A DNA stretch of 64,000 nt from Gracilaria domingensis (taxonomy: Eukaryota; Rhodophyta; Florideophyceae; Gracilariales; Gracilariaceae), in assembly GCA_022539475.1 (NCBI GenBank), contig VCMS01000176.1, forward strand, positions 51,041-115,040, given 5' to 3'. A program made the translations under genes and the position numbers. Below are positions 31,548-42,528 of this stretch, piece after piece. The notes beneath the pieces were generated by a model. The model did not search any database and was not told the DNA's origin. It was given only the letters and a program-made list of their open reading frames with translations. The stretch's first letter is position 1. The number at the start of each line of letters is the position of its first letter.

Positions 31548-33353
31548 ATGGAGGAATATAAGGAAGCCTCCCAAGACGGGTCTGCCGAAAACTGTTCGGA
31601 GCCACCAACACCTTCCGTGTCAATAGCGAACCTCGCCATCACGAGCCCTCCCGCTTTTTCCAACACACCGAGCGGCCCTCCGTCCTCGACTGCACGCATG
31701 CAAGTTTCCAACCCGCCGTTCCGATCTGTACCTCTTCCGCAGTCGGCGGCTGTCTCTCAGTCGGGTTCTTCCGGACAGGATTACGCTCCAGCTCAGGCGG
31801 GTCCCGCGCCCGTATGGGATTGGTTCAACGCCAAGATGCCAGCTACGCTGAGTGGATGGCCTACAAGAGGCGCGTTACGCATCCGGGATCCGCACCGGCA
31901 CAGTTTCCTTTTCGCCCAGGCTCCCTGGCTTGACGCCGAGGCCGTTCGGGATACCGAGCTCGTCGACTCGTACGCTGTCGACGGTCAACTCCCTGGTGGG
32001 CTTCCTGCTGACGTTACCGGTTCATGGGACTGGATCGCCCGCGTTGCGGTCACCCCGAGTTGCCTGTTCGTAGGTCGAAACGAGACGAGACAGTTCGCTC
32101 GCAATGAGATGGCCCGCATTAGGTACGCGCGACACTTCCAAGCTCCGAACGAACATCCGGTGCCGGCACAGTACCAGTATGACGTAGCAAGTTAACGAAC
32201 TTTCGGCGAGGTCGGCTACGACGACCATCTAGCCAACGCGTTGGACGAAATTTACCGATATTCGGACACCGTTCAGCCACAGCAGGAGTTGATCCTGTGG
32301 GCGCGGCTCATTCTTCGGGCCGAGTTCCGGTTCCTTCGCCGTCCTGCACGGTCTCAGTTTCATGAAGGCCTCTGGTTCGAGATGAAATGGCGTTCCCGCT
32401 TCGGGATACTGGTGCCGTACCAGTGCACAGAGGTCAAGCGCATCGCGCGTCACTCCCATACTGGGCGATACCTGCCGCTGCCATCATTCTGGCCTGCGGT
32501 CGAAGTTTCACGAGGGTGTCACGTAGAGTTTCTGCCCTGCCTCACGTACATAGGCTCGTATTTCATGAACGATCCGCCTCGCGGCTTGTGGAGCATCCTG
32601 GCAACAGAATGGACCGTCCGCGTTGCGGCTTTCTTCCTCATCGAGGCATATGATTCGTACCGAGTTTGGTTCATCCCGGAGCTCATCCGGCAAGGGATCC
32701 GAGCTCTGGATCTCTCCGAGGTGCTCGGTTCGGTCCGCAATGCGCGCGAAGCCACCGCGTTGGTGGACGTCATTGACCAGATTGACTGGAATGAGGTGCC
32801 TGCTAGTCAGGTTTCCGACGGGGTTCGTTGGCAGTCGGACCGTTCTCCGGGACGGAACGTCAATGCCGGCGACTTCGTATACTTTGAACCATGGATTTGG
32901 GAGATAATTGGTCCCGCTGAGGCGGCTGGTCGCCGCCGAGAGGAGCGTCATATCCCGGAAGGGCACCCGCGTGGGTTCGTATACGTCGACGATGACGGTG
33001 ATGACCCTACCGAGGGAAGTAGCGCCATGGATGACGGAAGCCCAGAGGGCGTGGAGGACGAACCAAAGCCCGAAGCTATGGGCGACGACGACGACGTCGT
33101 GGTTGTGGTCCCACCCGCTATAGCCGCTCCCGCTCTGACCGGCCCGTGGGCTCAGGACGTAGCATCCGCTGGGGGCGGCAGTTCCTCTCTCACCCCGCGA
33201 GCGGCGGTCATTCGCGACTTCCTTCGAGGCGTGGGAGTGGCCGTTCCCGATACGGTGAGCGACGAGTCGGAAGTGCAAGCGATAGCGGCACAGCGCTTCT
33301 CCGGGACTCCCGGTAGTGGAGGTACCCCAGGTGCTGGGCCGTCCGGCGCGTAA
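31548..33353 (+). CDS. Long antisense ORF between pol and the 3' LTR
   Basis: From ATG 31548 one frame runs 602 codons to TAA at 33351-33353, broken only by TAA at 32193-32195. It is read against the direction of the retroelement and ends about 930 bp from the pol tail. The N-terminal 75 residues are Pro/Ser-rich. The middle is compact, with many Trp and aromatic residues (WDWFNAKMP, GLWSILATEWTVRVAAFF). The C-terminus is acidic, then Gly/Ser-rich. I do not recognise a domain; capsid-, envelope- or RNase-like identity cannot be claimed. Extra antisense ORFs in this position are known from some plant Ty3/gypsy lineages (Tat group). The length of the open frame with one stop suggests it was under selection until recently. 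Confidence 0.6.
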
Positions 33354-34282
33354 TTCCCCGGCTCGCGATCCCTGGCGGGCTACCATAGTTTGTAATAGAC
33401 CTCTATGATGAGGGGCGACTCAGTAGTTAGAGGTAAACTTTTCCAGCCTTGCTGGCTTGGCCCAAACTTTTCTTCTTGATCTCCCCCTTCTCAGTGGGCA
33501 ATACGTCGTTCGAGGCTGTTGCGAATGGCCCACAAGAGAGGGATAACTTTCCGCCGAAGTGGCTGTAGCGGTAAAAGTTCTTAGTCTTCCTTCCAGTATC
33601 CTGGCTTCTTCTCTTTCTTCCTAGGCTTCTTTCTTCTTCATCTTCTTCTCCACAGTAAGTAGCTTCCGCGTTTCGCGGCTTGTCTACTCAGACAGAGACT
33701 GTCCGCATAGAGCGTCATATTGCTGCTTTTCAGTAGCGTCTGCCTAGGGCGGCTTGTTACTATCAACGTCGTTGCATCCGCATGAAGCGGCACGTTTTGC
33801 ATGATGCAATTCCATCCGCTTGAAGCGGCATATTCCGTCCGGGACGGCATAACTCACAAGTTATGGGTGGTCAACCCACTTGGGCTCTGTCCAGCGTAGG
33901 CGGTATCGGTGTCCGTGTGCGACGGTGGTTTTGTAGGACCTTAGAGCGAGGAAGATGCTCGATAGGCTCATGTGTACCCTTCAAAGAAGGACAGCAGTAC
34001 CAACCGACTCGATAAAATAGCTCTCCATCAGAGGCGTAGCCGTGACTAATCAGATGGTCCATAACGTACTCCCTGTCAAGGACACTCCGCTCAGTGTGCG
34101 GTTCGGTTATTGTGCCCTTTTCTGGGTTGTCGTTGATTGCTTTCCCGTCGTGAGCGTCGCTGCCAAACGGCTTCCGTCCTGACGGCAGTGCGTTCTGTAC
34201 GCCAAGTGGTCCCGGTGAGGATTGTGTGTTCCTGACATAAGCCAGACACTTGGCGCAATGTGCGCGCGTGTGCAGCGTTGTG
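33354..34282. other. Non-coding, rich in small GC hairpins
   Basis: Many short palindromes occur (TTCCGCGTTTCGCGG, CCGCATGAAGCGG, CCGCTTGAAGCGG, CCGTCCGGGACGG) between 33660 and 33860, and near 34170. No gene is seen. Confidence 0.55.
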
Positions 34283-34860
34283 CTACTTCCTACTTACTGT
34301 GGCGTGTCGGCTCGCCATATCGGCGTTTTCCTTCGTGTTTTCAACGGCTGCATCACTCGATGCTTCACTGAGATCTCCCGAAGTCGGGTCTGCCGAAACA
34401 GCACGGTCTCTTTTGACTAACTTTTCTTCCGGACTTCCGGCTTTCCTTGATGCATTCGCGCTCCCGCTCGTGGGTTCCGACTGCGGCACGCGTGTATTCT
34501 CCGCATTCGACGCGGCTGTTGCGGCGTTTACCACCCTCTTTTCCGGCGTGCCGGTCTCACGCTGCACAGCTCGGGCAGGCTCCTGTCCTTCCGTCTGTGA
34601 CGGCCGTACAGTGCTATCCGCGTGCGAAGCGTCGGCTTCTGCAGCAGCTACATCCTGGTTTTCTTCCGGGTTCCCGGCTTCGTGCTCCACCGAAGTGTTG
34701 CGTTCCTCCTCAGGCTTCCGCGATAACTGCGGGTTGCTCGCGTCTTTCCGATTGTTCGGCTGTGCGGCGGGCGTCCTCGCGCGTTCACCACGACTTTGTG
34801 CTACATCGAGGCCGGCAACGGCAATTCCGTCGACGACGGCGACAACGACAGCGAGCGATT
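34283..34860 (-). other. Low-complexity tail frame of pol
   Basis: A minus frame overlapping the end of the integrase frame encodes an Ala/Glu/Ser-rich chain with three imperfect units starting G(N/T/S)PE(E/K). It could be reached by frameshifting or may be leftover coding sequence. No domain is recognised. Confidence 0.35.
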
Positions 34861-37800
34861 TGCCTCCTCCTCCCCCTTCTCAGTTGGAGTTTCGGGGTCG
34901 GCGGTAAGTATCCCCGGAGGGGCCAGTATTCGCGTGCCTACGTGAGCGGCAGCAGAGACCGACTGGTGAGGCTCCGGCTCAGCCGGCAAATCAGCAAGTC
35001 CGCGGTTGGGATGCGGCAATACTGACAGTGAAGTGCGCGCTTCCGCTTCAGCGGCTGGTACCACAGTAGGCGTAGCGGTGTCCGGCGTCTCCCATTGCGT
35101 TTCCTGAGATGCAGGTGTTGGCGCGGGCGTTACGCGATCGCGCGAAAAACGCTCGTACTCTCCCTTGATGTCAAGGACAACCGTAGTGTCGGTAACTGAA
35201 ATGACCTGGTAGGGACCATCCGCAATAGGAGAAAGCTTGTGGGGCTTCTCCTTCTCGGGATTGTAGTATTCCTTCCGTATGAAGGCAAAGCTACCTTCCC
35301 TAATCTGAGGGGCATGTTTGCGCACTCTTGCGTCGAAATCCCGCTTGTAGGCGGCTTGTGCCTTAGCGATATTCTGCCTGACCGTAGGAATAATCTTCGT
35401 GAGCCATCCCTTCCACGCGTCCCTATGGAGGCGGGGCGAGTGGAATTTGTCCAGTACTGGCTGTGGCTCGATGACCACCGACGGTAGAACGCGAGATAGC
35501 ACAAGCTCGAACGGCGAGATCTGGGTAGTACGATGAACCTGCGTATTGTAGGCATACGTCACCGCATCAGTGTATTGATCCCATTCCGACGGATGCTCGG
35601 CAACGAATGTCCGTAATGCATTGAGCATTGTGGGATCAAAGCGTTCAACCTGCCCACTACTCTGGGGATGATATGTTGTCGTGAACCAGTTTTGGATCCG
35701 CAAGATGCGGCAGACGTGTTGAAAGAACTTAGCCGCAATCCATTATCCAATAACAAATCAATCTGCGGTCCCTAGAAAAAAACCCACTGTGTAACGAAAG
35801 CTTGGGCGACCGCACTGGCTGTAACCTTCTTCAAAGGCACAGTCCGTACCAACTTATAAAATCAGTCGGTGATCACCAGTAGAAACTGGTTTCCCTGATG
35901 GGTGCGAATAAACTCGCCGAGCAAGTCGATAGCCACGAACTCGAGTGGAGCCCTAGCGGGGAAGAGTACCAATTTCTTGGAATACTTCCGCAGTTTGACG
36001 CGGTTCTTCGCGCAATCAGAACATCCACGAACAGTCGCATACGCATCGAAAGCCATCGCTGGCCAGTAGAAGTCCTTCCTCAAAGTGTAGTACAGCTTCC
36101 TGCCACCAGGGTGGGCTGAGAGCTTCGCATAGTGCGACAAATGCAGTACTCGTGACTGAAGTGAGTGAGAAACCAAAATCTGTGGCCTTCGCCCGACAGT
36201 TCGGATGAGGAATCCTTGGTCGTTCTCGACGAAAGGCAGTCGTGCTCCGCCATTCAGACGGCTACGAATCTCCGTACAAAAACGGTCCGTATGCTGCTCC
36301 CGGATGAGTTCTTCCGGCTTGATCGGTACGAAAGAACCCGGTTCTGGGCGCGTGTCTGACACGGCTAAAACAGCATCGTAGACCTCCCATCCTTCCGAAT
36401 CTTCATCGGCATCGCTCGAGCCGTCTTCCGCGAGGAAGCACGGTATTTCCAGGTCATCGACCGATGCAGCTTCAGCCGCTGTTTCGAAGCGGGACAGTGC
36501 ATCAGCCTGAGTGTTCAGGAGTCCTTTCTTGTAGCGGATTTCGAAGTCGAATTCCGACAAGCGGGGTCTCCACCGCATCAAGCGGCCAGATGGCTCTGCT
36601 ATAGAGAGCAGCCAGCGTAAGGCCGAATGATCGGTATGAACAATGAAGCGAGTTCCCATAAGATAGAGCCGCAGTGTCTGTAATGCCCAGACAACTCCCA
36701 AGCACTGCTTCTCGGATACCGAGTAATTCCTCTCGTGAACGTTGAGGCTTCTTGACCAATAACCAATTGGCAATCGTTCGCCATTCTCTGTGGTCTGGAA
36801 AAGAGCGCAGCCAACTTGGTAGTCGCTCGCGTCCGTATCGATTGCATACGGCAAACCAGCCCTAGGTAGGGATAAAACAGGTGGCGATGTCACCGCGTCC
36901 ACGAGCGACGAGAAAGCCGCGGATGTGCGGTCGTCGAACGCTTCCAGGTTGACTGGCTGTCCTTTGCGGAGGAGCTCATTCAACGGAGCCGCAATATCCG
37001 CAAAGTTTGGTATGAAGCGGCGGTAGACACTACACAAGCCGAGAAAAGATTGGAGTTCAGTCTGCGTCCGCGGATGCTTAGCCTCTTTGAGGCACTTCAC
37101 ACGTGCTTCGTCAATAGTTAGCCGTCCAAGACGGATGACATGGACGAGATACCTGACAGTTTCGGTAAAGAACTCGCACTTCTTCAGCTTGGGTGTAATG
37201 CCTGCATCTCGTAGGAATCGCATCACCTCCCGTACGTGGGTCAAGTGCTCGTCCAGGTTGCTGGAGTAGACAATAATGTCGTCCAGGTAAACCAAGGAAG
37301 TCTTCCCCTTGAGGCGGGCAAGCAAGATATCCACAGCACGTTGAAATGTGTCTGGCGCGTTCGTTAACCCAAAGGGCATCCGATTGAATCGGTATAATCC
37401 TTCATGACAAACGAAGGCTGTCTTGTCACGATCTTCAGCCCTCACGGAAACTTGCCAATAGCCCCAATTCGCGTCTAGGGTCGTAAAAACTTTCGCGTCG
37501 CCCAATTAATCTATGCATTCATCCATTCGTGGGATAGGATACACATCCTTGACTGTAGCAGCGTTTAGCTTGCGGTAATCGATGCAAAATCGCCAAGAAC
37601 CATCAGCTTTGGGCGCGAGCACCACCGGCGATGCGCAAGGTGACTGAGCCGGCTCGATAACTCCAGCGCGGAGCATTTTCTCAACTTGAGCTTTCTCCTC
37701 CTGCCGAGCTGTCGGTCCTGCCCTGTAAGGGTGCTGAGAAATGGGCCGAGTATTCGGTAGCAAATCAATCCGATGTTCGGTAATACCAATCTTCCCGAGG

Positions 37801-38850
37801 GAACCATCCCACATGGGCTTGAACTCTTCGAGCATGTGCCGCAATTTATCGCGGTGAGTCTCTGGAACATGACTCAAGTCCAGAGACTCGAGCTCCTGTA
37901 CTGCCTTATCCTTCGTGTCAGCAGCACTCAGGTCCTTATCATTACTGTCCGACGAGGTCGGCATTGCTTCCTTCGACAGGCTGCGGTTATTCGCATCCGA
38001 CGAAGTCGGCGTAGCATTTCCCGATGGACTATTCGGTCCAGTATTCGGTTCGGGATTGTTCCGTTCCGCCTCCCCCTCCTCAGCTTCGAGGATTCCGAGA
38101 ACTTCGGCCATAGAAACCTGAGTAGGCACTATAGCCCCAGGGTGCGGGAGCAATGATCCAATAACTTGGCTCCTAGCCAACCGTTGAGGAAAATGGCTGA
38201 AGTTCGCGACCAGCACCTGAAAAGGCTTCTCGGGTTCGACGAAAACGATCCCATTAGCCAGGGCCAGCTGATGCTTCTCCTGCAACACAGGCAACGGTTG
38301 CACCGTTTGTAAGCCACACTGTGGGGATGTTACAGTAACCCAGACCTGCGATTCGGGCGGGATGCAAATAGACCGAGCAACTCGGAGCTTCGTAGACTTC
38401 CGTTCATCAGCGACAGGCTCCTGCGCAGCAGGCAAGGGCACTTGCTTCTTCAAAGCCCGTCGAAAGGGACGCCGAACGATCGGTACAATGGTTTCATCCT
38501 CCATTTCGATGGTTCTTTGCGGCGGTCGAATTGATTCAACGAAGCGGTCACAGAAGTCACATCCGAGTATGACCGGCGCAGCGAGCTGCTGGCAAACCAA
38601 GAAATCGTGCTTCACCACGTAGTGGCCGAGCCTGACACGCAGGTCTATCACTTCCACTGTAGGGAGTGGCCGATTATTCACATCCGCATTATCAATATGC
38701 GGCGCCGCACGAACGCGAGACCGCAAGTGCGGCGGAATCATAGACTCACCAAAAAGTTTGGCCCAGCTCTTGTATCGAGCACGGACAACTGCCGAACCAT
38801 ATACTGGTCGGAAACACTTAGGTCGGCGTAAACTTTGTAGTTACGTTTCG
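34801..38850 (-). pseudogene. Ty3/gypsy pol polyprotein
   Basis: In order on the minus strand: aspartic protease (LDTRAGPNF near 38770, normally DTGA), reverse transcriptase (FCIDYRKLN about 37.58 kb, TLDANWGYWQV, FGLTNAPDTFQ, YLDD at about 37280), RNase H (DTDASDYQVG, HTDHSALRW), integrase zinc-binding region (HYAKLSAHPGG ... CSDC), the integrase core start (VAIDLLGEF), TYHPQSSGQVER near 35660, and a GPY/F-type module (DGPYQVISV about 35210). The domain order PR-RT-RH-INT is that of Ty3/gypsy. Lesions are TAA at 37506-37508, TGA at 35862-35864, TAG at 35772-35774, and frameshifts near 38745 and 35710. The catalytic RT Asp pair is intact, but the copy cannot make a full polyprotein. Confidence 0.92.
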
Positions 38851-39311
38851 CGTCTGTGTTCTGCAAAGTGGAATATAGTCTGTTCGCTTTGGAAACTAAG
38901 CTAGTTTTGGGCTACTTGGGGCGCGCGAGGGGGTAGCAGAGGCTGGCACTCAAAAAATCAAGAAATTTTGGAATATTAAATTCCATCTCGCGCAGTTTAG
39001 TTCTTGGGTCCCCTAGTTTTTTTAGAGGTTCTACTTCGCCGCATGGTCCCATTCACTCTTTTCCGCGACCCTCTCTCAAAACTGCACTCGTGCTAGTTTG
39101 CGTTTCCATTTTCTCCCATGTTGCAATGCCAATCGCAACTCATCCCACCTCAATCATCCCATCACTTCTTCCCAGTCCACACCACCCCCGCTATTTACCC
39201 ATTTCTCGCCCATCACGCGTTCATTTTGTAGAAGTCAGGTGCACAACTCTCCCCCTTCTCGTATACCCGCCTCGCCCCAAAACGGCTTCAAATCCCTCCC
39301 ATCCTTCTCTC
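38851..39311. other. Junction region between pol and the inserted block
   Basis: Gypsy-like sense stops near 38.85-38.93 kb. The rest is pyrimidine-rich on the plus strand, with no gene. The edge of the foreign DNA is probably here. Confidence 0.4.
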
Positions 39312-40218
39312 CTAATGTCCCCTCAGAATCCCCTTCGCAGTCCGCGCTACCTCCGTCGCACTCCTAAACCCAGTCACCACCGGAGCTCCCACTCCCTCCC
39401 GCTGCACCTCCTCCACCACCTTCTTCATCTCCTTACGCCTCTTCTTCAGACGGCTCTTCCCATCCCCAACCCCACCACCCTTTGTCTTCGGTGTCACAGG
39501 AGACCCCTTCTGCACCGCCACCCTTCCCACACTTCCCTTCTCCGTCTTTCCCTCCACACCTCCTTTCACCGTCTCCTCTTCCACCAATCTTTGCCTCTTG
39601 CACAGCTCCTTCACCTCCTTCTCCAGCACGTCCAACCTCTCGTTCAGAACCCTATTCTCCTCCCGCAACTCTCCAACCTCCCTTCCCGCACACTCCACTA
39701 TCCCATACACATGATTTCTCATCTCCACTCCCAATACCGACAACGAATTCCGCAGGCTCGAAATCGCCTCAACCGAAACACCACTACCACCCCCACTCAG
39801 CACCACACCGCCCATTTCCGTTACAATCTCCACAATTCCATCGTCCAGTTGCTCCTTCATCACCAACCCCAACATCCCCACCCTCGCCTTCATCTCCCCC
39901 ACAAACCGCATCTCTCTGTCACCCTCTCCGCCCCCACTATCTATCTGGTCTCCAACCTCTAACTGACTCAGATGCACCGCACCCCTTCTCTCCATTGCGA
40001 CCCCCTCCACCTCCAATTCTACCCCCTTCTCCACCTCATCACCATCCCCTCTCCTCGCCTCACACTCCTTTCCTTCATCGGCCACTTCCTTCTTCTGCGA
40101 CATCCGACCAGCCACCGTAATCACGTCCTCTTCCCGCTTTGGTGACGGCGTCTGCGGTACCTCCTCCCCCTCCAACAGCGCCAACAGCTCCTCATCCTTC
40201 ACGTATCCGTTCGACATC
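39312..40218 (-). CDS. Acidic coiled-coil protein, 302 aa
   Basis: The ATG at 40218 (MSNGYVKDEELLALLEGEEV) gives an unbroken frame to 39312. The sequence is rich in Glu, Lys, Val and Gly. A clear heptad region lies near residues 170-210 (GELREENRVLNERLDVLEKEVKEL, split by no Pro). The C-terminus is basic (KSRLKKRRKEMKK). The frame stays open because the coding strand is purine-rich, which weakens the case a little. It has no zinc finger or capsid motif, so a gag role is unproven. It lies in the foreign block inside the gypsy element and is one of few undamaged frames in the window. Confidence 0.5.
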
Positions 40219-40499
40219 TTCAGAAAAAGAAGTAGTAGTTGGATCGAAGTTTCCGCTGCGATACAGTGCAATCGAGCTAAACTGTGCTGTCCACCCCCAC
40301 TGTCCAACCACACGGGCTATATCCAGCACCATGATTGTCCCTGTTTCCCTCATCCCATTTCACGCCAAAACATCTACTGTACACCTCCGCACCTTCCAAT
40401 ATTTAAGCCCCATCTCTCTGTCCCCTCTTCACATAGTCCCCACCCACCTCGCCTCGACCGGCGATATTTTTCTCTTCCACCATAACCTCACTCGATGGT

Positions 40500-40815
40500 T
40501 ATAGCAAAACAGGAAGATATTGCCAGTGGAGGCAAGCTAGGGACAAGTGATTGTACTTAGAGTTGCTCACCCTCTGTCTCGACTGGGGGCATGTTCTTCT
40601 TCCGTCACATCCTTTGTGGGTTGTGACAAAAAAAGAATATGTCCCCACTCGACACCGGATGGGTAACAATGGTAGCACGTAGAGTAGTTCATCCTCCCTC
40701 TCAGCGTCCACTGGGGATATATTTGTGTTCTCTCACATCCTTTCCCGGTTGTGATACAAGAGAAATACATCTCCAATGGAGACGGAGAATATAGTAGTGA
40801 TAACACGTAAAGGTA
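40500..40815. repeat. Tandem hairpin-forming units, about 125 bp each
   Basis: Two full units (about 40561-40685 and 40686-40812) and part of a third share CACATCCTTT- and GGTTGTGA-blocks. Each unit is itself an inverted repeat, for example TGGGGGCATGTTCTT against AAGAATATGTCCCCA. Confidence 0.7.
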
Positions 40816-40859
40816 ACAATGTAATAAACAATAAATTTCTGCTACCATCTCTAACCAAC

Positions 40860-41160
40860 CTTTCGAAAACCAGCTATGACATGAGCTGGGTTACTCGAGC
40901 CAAAGATGGCAGATCCTGCAACTGAAATGTTTGCACCGGCCTTCACTACTCCTTTCACAGTACTCAGTCCAATACCCCCTCCACCTGTATCCCTATTCTT
41001 GGGTACAACTCCCTTGCATGTCGCACCTTATCAAGAATACCCTCCATAAACGCCTGTCCTCCAAACCCTGGCTCCACCGTCATCAACAATAACATGTCTA
41101 CAACTCCTTCCTTCATAAGTGCTTCTACGACCTTTATAGAAGTACTCGGGCGCAACCCAA
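40860..41160 (-). pseudogene. rpe: Ribulose-phosphate 3-epimerase, C-terminal fragment
   Basis: The minus strand reads LRPSTSIKVVEALMKEGVVD, then LLLMTVEPGFGGQAFMEGI and IGIQVEG, and after a one-base shift at a G run, STVKGVVKAGANISVAGSAI, then FGSSNPAHVIAGFRK. These are the conserved C-terminal blocks of the TIM-barrel enzyme that interconverts ribulose 5-phosphate and xylulose 5-phosphate in the Calvin and pentose phosphate pathways. The N-terminal half with the metal-binding residues is missing, since sense stops near 41165. The fragment looks like a captured or dead host gene piece within the block inserted in the gypsy element. Confidence 0.8.
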
Positions 41161-41567
41161 CTCCATCCTTTTAATTATGGCAATCCGAGTGAAGCTATAA
41201 AACCCGTTCACGTCATTTATGAAGCCAAAATGGCTCCTTTCATCCTGTATTCAAGCTTCCCGTAACTCGTACTTTACAACTACTTTACAACTCAGGTTCG
41301 AAATCAGTTTCATTCATTGTACACTTTCTACTCTTCCACCTACTTTTCATAAAACATCATCAAACTTTGTGGCTTGTCGTCTCATACAAGCCCTATCATT
41401 CATTCAGTACAATCACATATCATACATTTCGCTCACTTTCACAAAGTGAACCATGTTCCCGTTCTGCGCTTCCCAACCGTTTGTACTTAAGTATCACTCT
41501 TTACCCCAGCAGTTCTCCGCCCCATCTTCCATTTCTATCGTCACACAAAAACATTCGAACACTTGCA

Positions 41568-42500
41568 ATGAACTCCCAGTCCGACATGCCTCCGACTCCG
41601 CCTCCGAGTCCCAGATACTCTGACGTCCCTCAGGCCTCATCTCCCGCCCGAAGGACTCGAGCCGTTATTGTTGGAAGGGGGCGTATAGGTACCATGCTGG
41701 CGAACGAAGAAGATACGGTCATTTCCGCACTCGAATTCTGCAGCATGGCTGCTACCTCTCATCTTTCTGATGTACCGATACTAGTTTGTGGAAGAACGAA
41801 CACCCTGGAGACCGTAATTCAGGCTTGACCTTATTCGCTCAGAGAGAATCTCGTTTTCTTCCAGAATGGAGACATCATACCATTGCTTTCGAAGCTCGGT
41901 GTGGACAAATGTTCAAAAGTTGTCTTATACGTTGGTGTCCCCTCAAGAAACGCAGCTCCGCAGGATGGTGTCACTCCTCAAAGTCCGGATGGTCTCACTG
42001 TCGTAACAGGAAAGTGGGCCTCCAACGTTGCAGACAGGTTTAGGTCTATGGGTCTCACTTGCGGGGTTGTCGACGAAGATACATTTCTCGTAAGCTATTA
42101 TGAGAAGCTCGTGTGGCTATCATCGTTCAACATCGTCGGGGCCTCAAGAGGTTTCATTCCTATGGACGTAGTCGCTACGGAGTGCAGTACAGTTGTGCTC
42201 ACAATAATGAAAGAGCTGTTGAAGATAGTTTCGCTTAAGACAGGTACTACTTTCAACATGGAAGAGACCGTTGGGCGACTTCTTGCATATGGGAAAACTC
42301 TCGTTGGCTTCCCTACTTCTTTCTCCGACTTTCAGTTTAGGAACGCGTACTTTTACGACTTTTCCCGCCAAGAAAGAAACATTGTAGGCGGTGACCCCGC
42401 TCCTTTTCATACAAACTACGTCAACGTTGTTAAGGAAAAGTTATCCCCTCCCCATTCCCCCAGCTTTGAGGTTAGAAAACATGACTTTTCGGTGTTGTAA
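41568..42500 (+). pseudogene. Ketopantoate-reductase-like (ApbA/PanE fold) gene
   Basis: From ATG 41568 (MNSQSDMPPTPPPSPR) one frame runs to TAA at 42498-42500, about 310 codons, broken only by TGA at 41826-41828. A Rossmann motif appears early (RAVIVGRGRIGTMLA), then NLVFFQNGDIIPLL (the family's QNG block), GKWAS and YYEKLVWLSSFN, where the Lys fits the catalytic Lys of 2-dehydropantoate 2-reductase. The C-terminal helices are less typical. The N-terminal Pro/Ser-rich leader is unusual. The family reduces 2-dehydropantoate with NADPH, but this member may act on another substrate. The 3' end is duplicated at 1-127. Confidence 0.6.
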
Positions 42501-42528
42501 ACCTTTTAGAGAAAGTTAAACATAAAAG

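Noticed and set aside
33640..33860. CRISPR array
   Set aside because: Short GC palindromes recur but at irregular spacing and with different sequences, and the setting is a eukaryotic retroelement.
39090..40120. Plus-strand proteins at 39090-39962 and 39482-40120
   Set aside because: They are Pro/Ser/His-rich reflections of the purine-rich coding strand of the minus-strand coiled-coil ORF.
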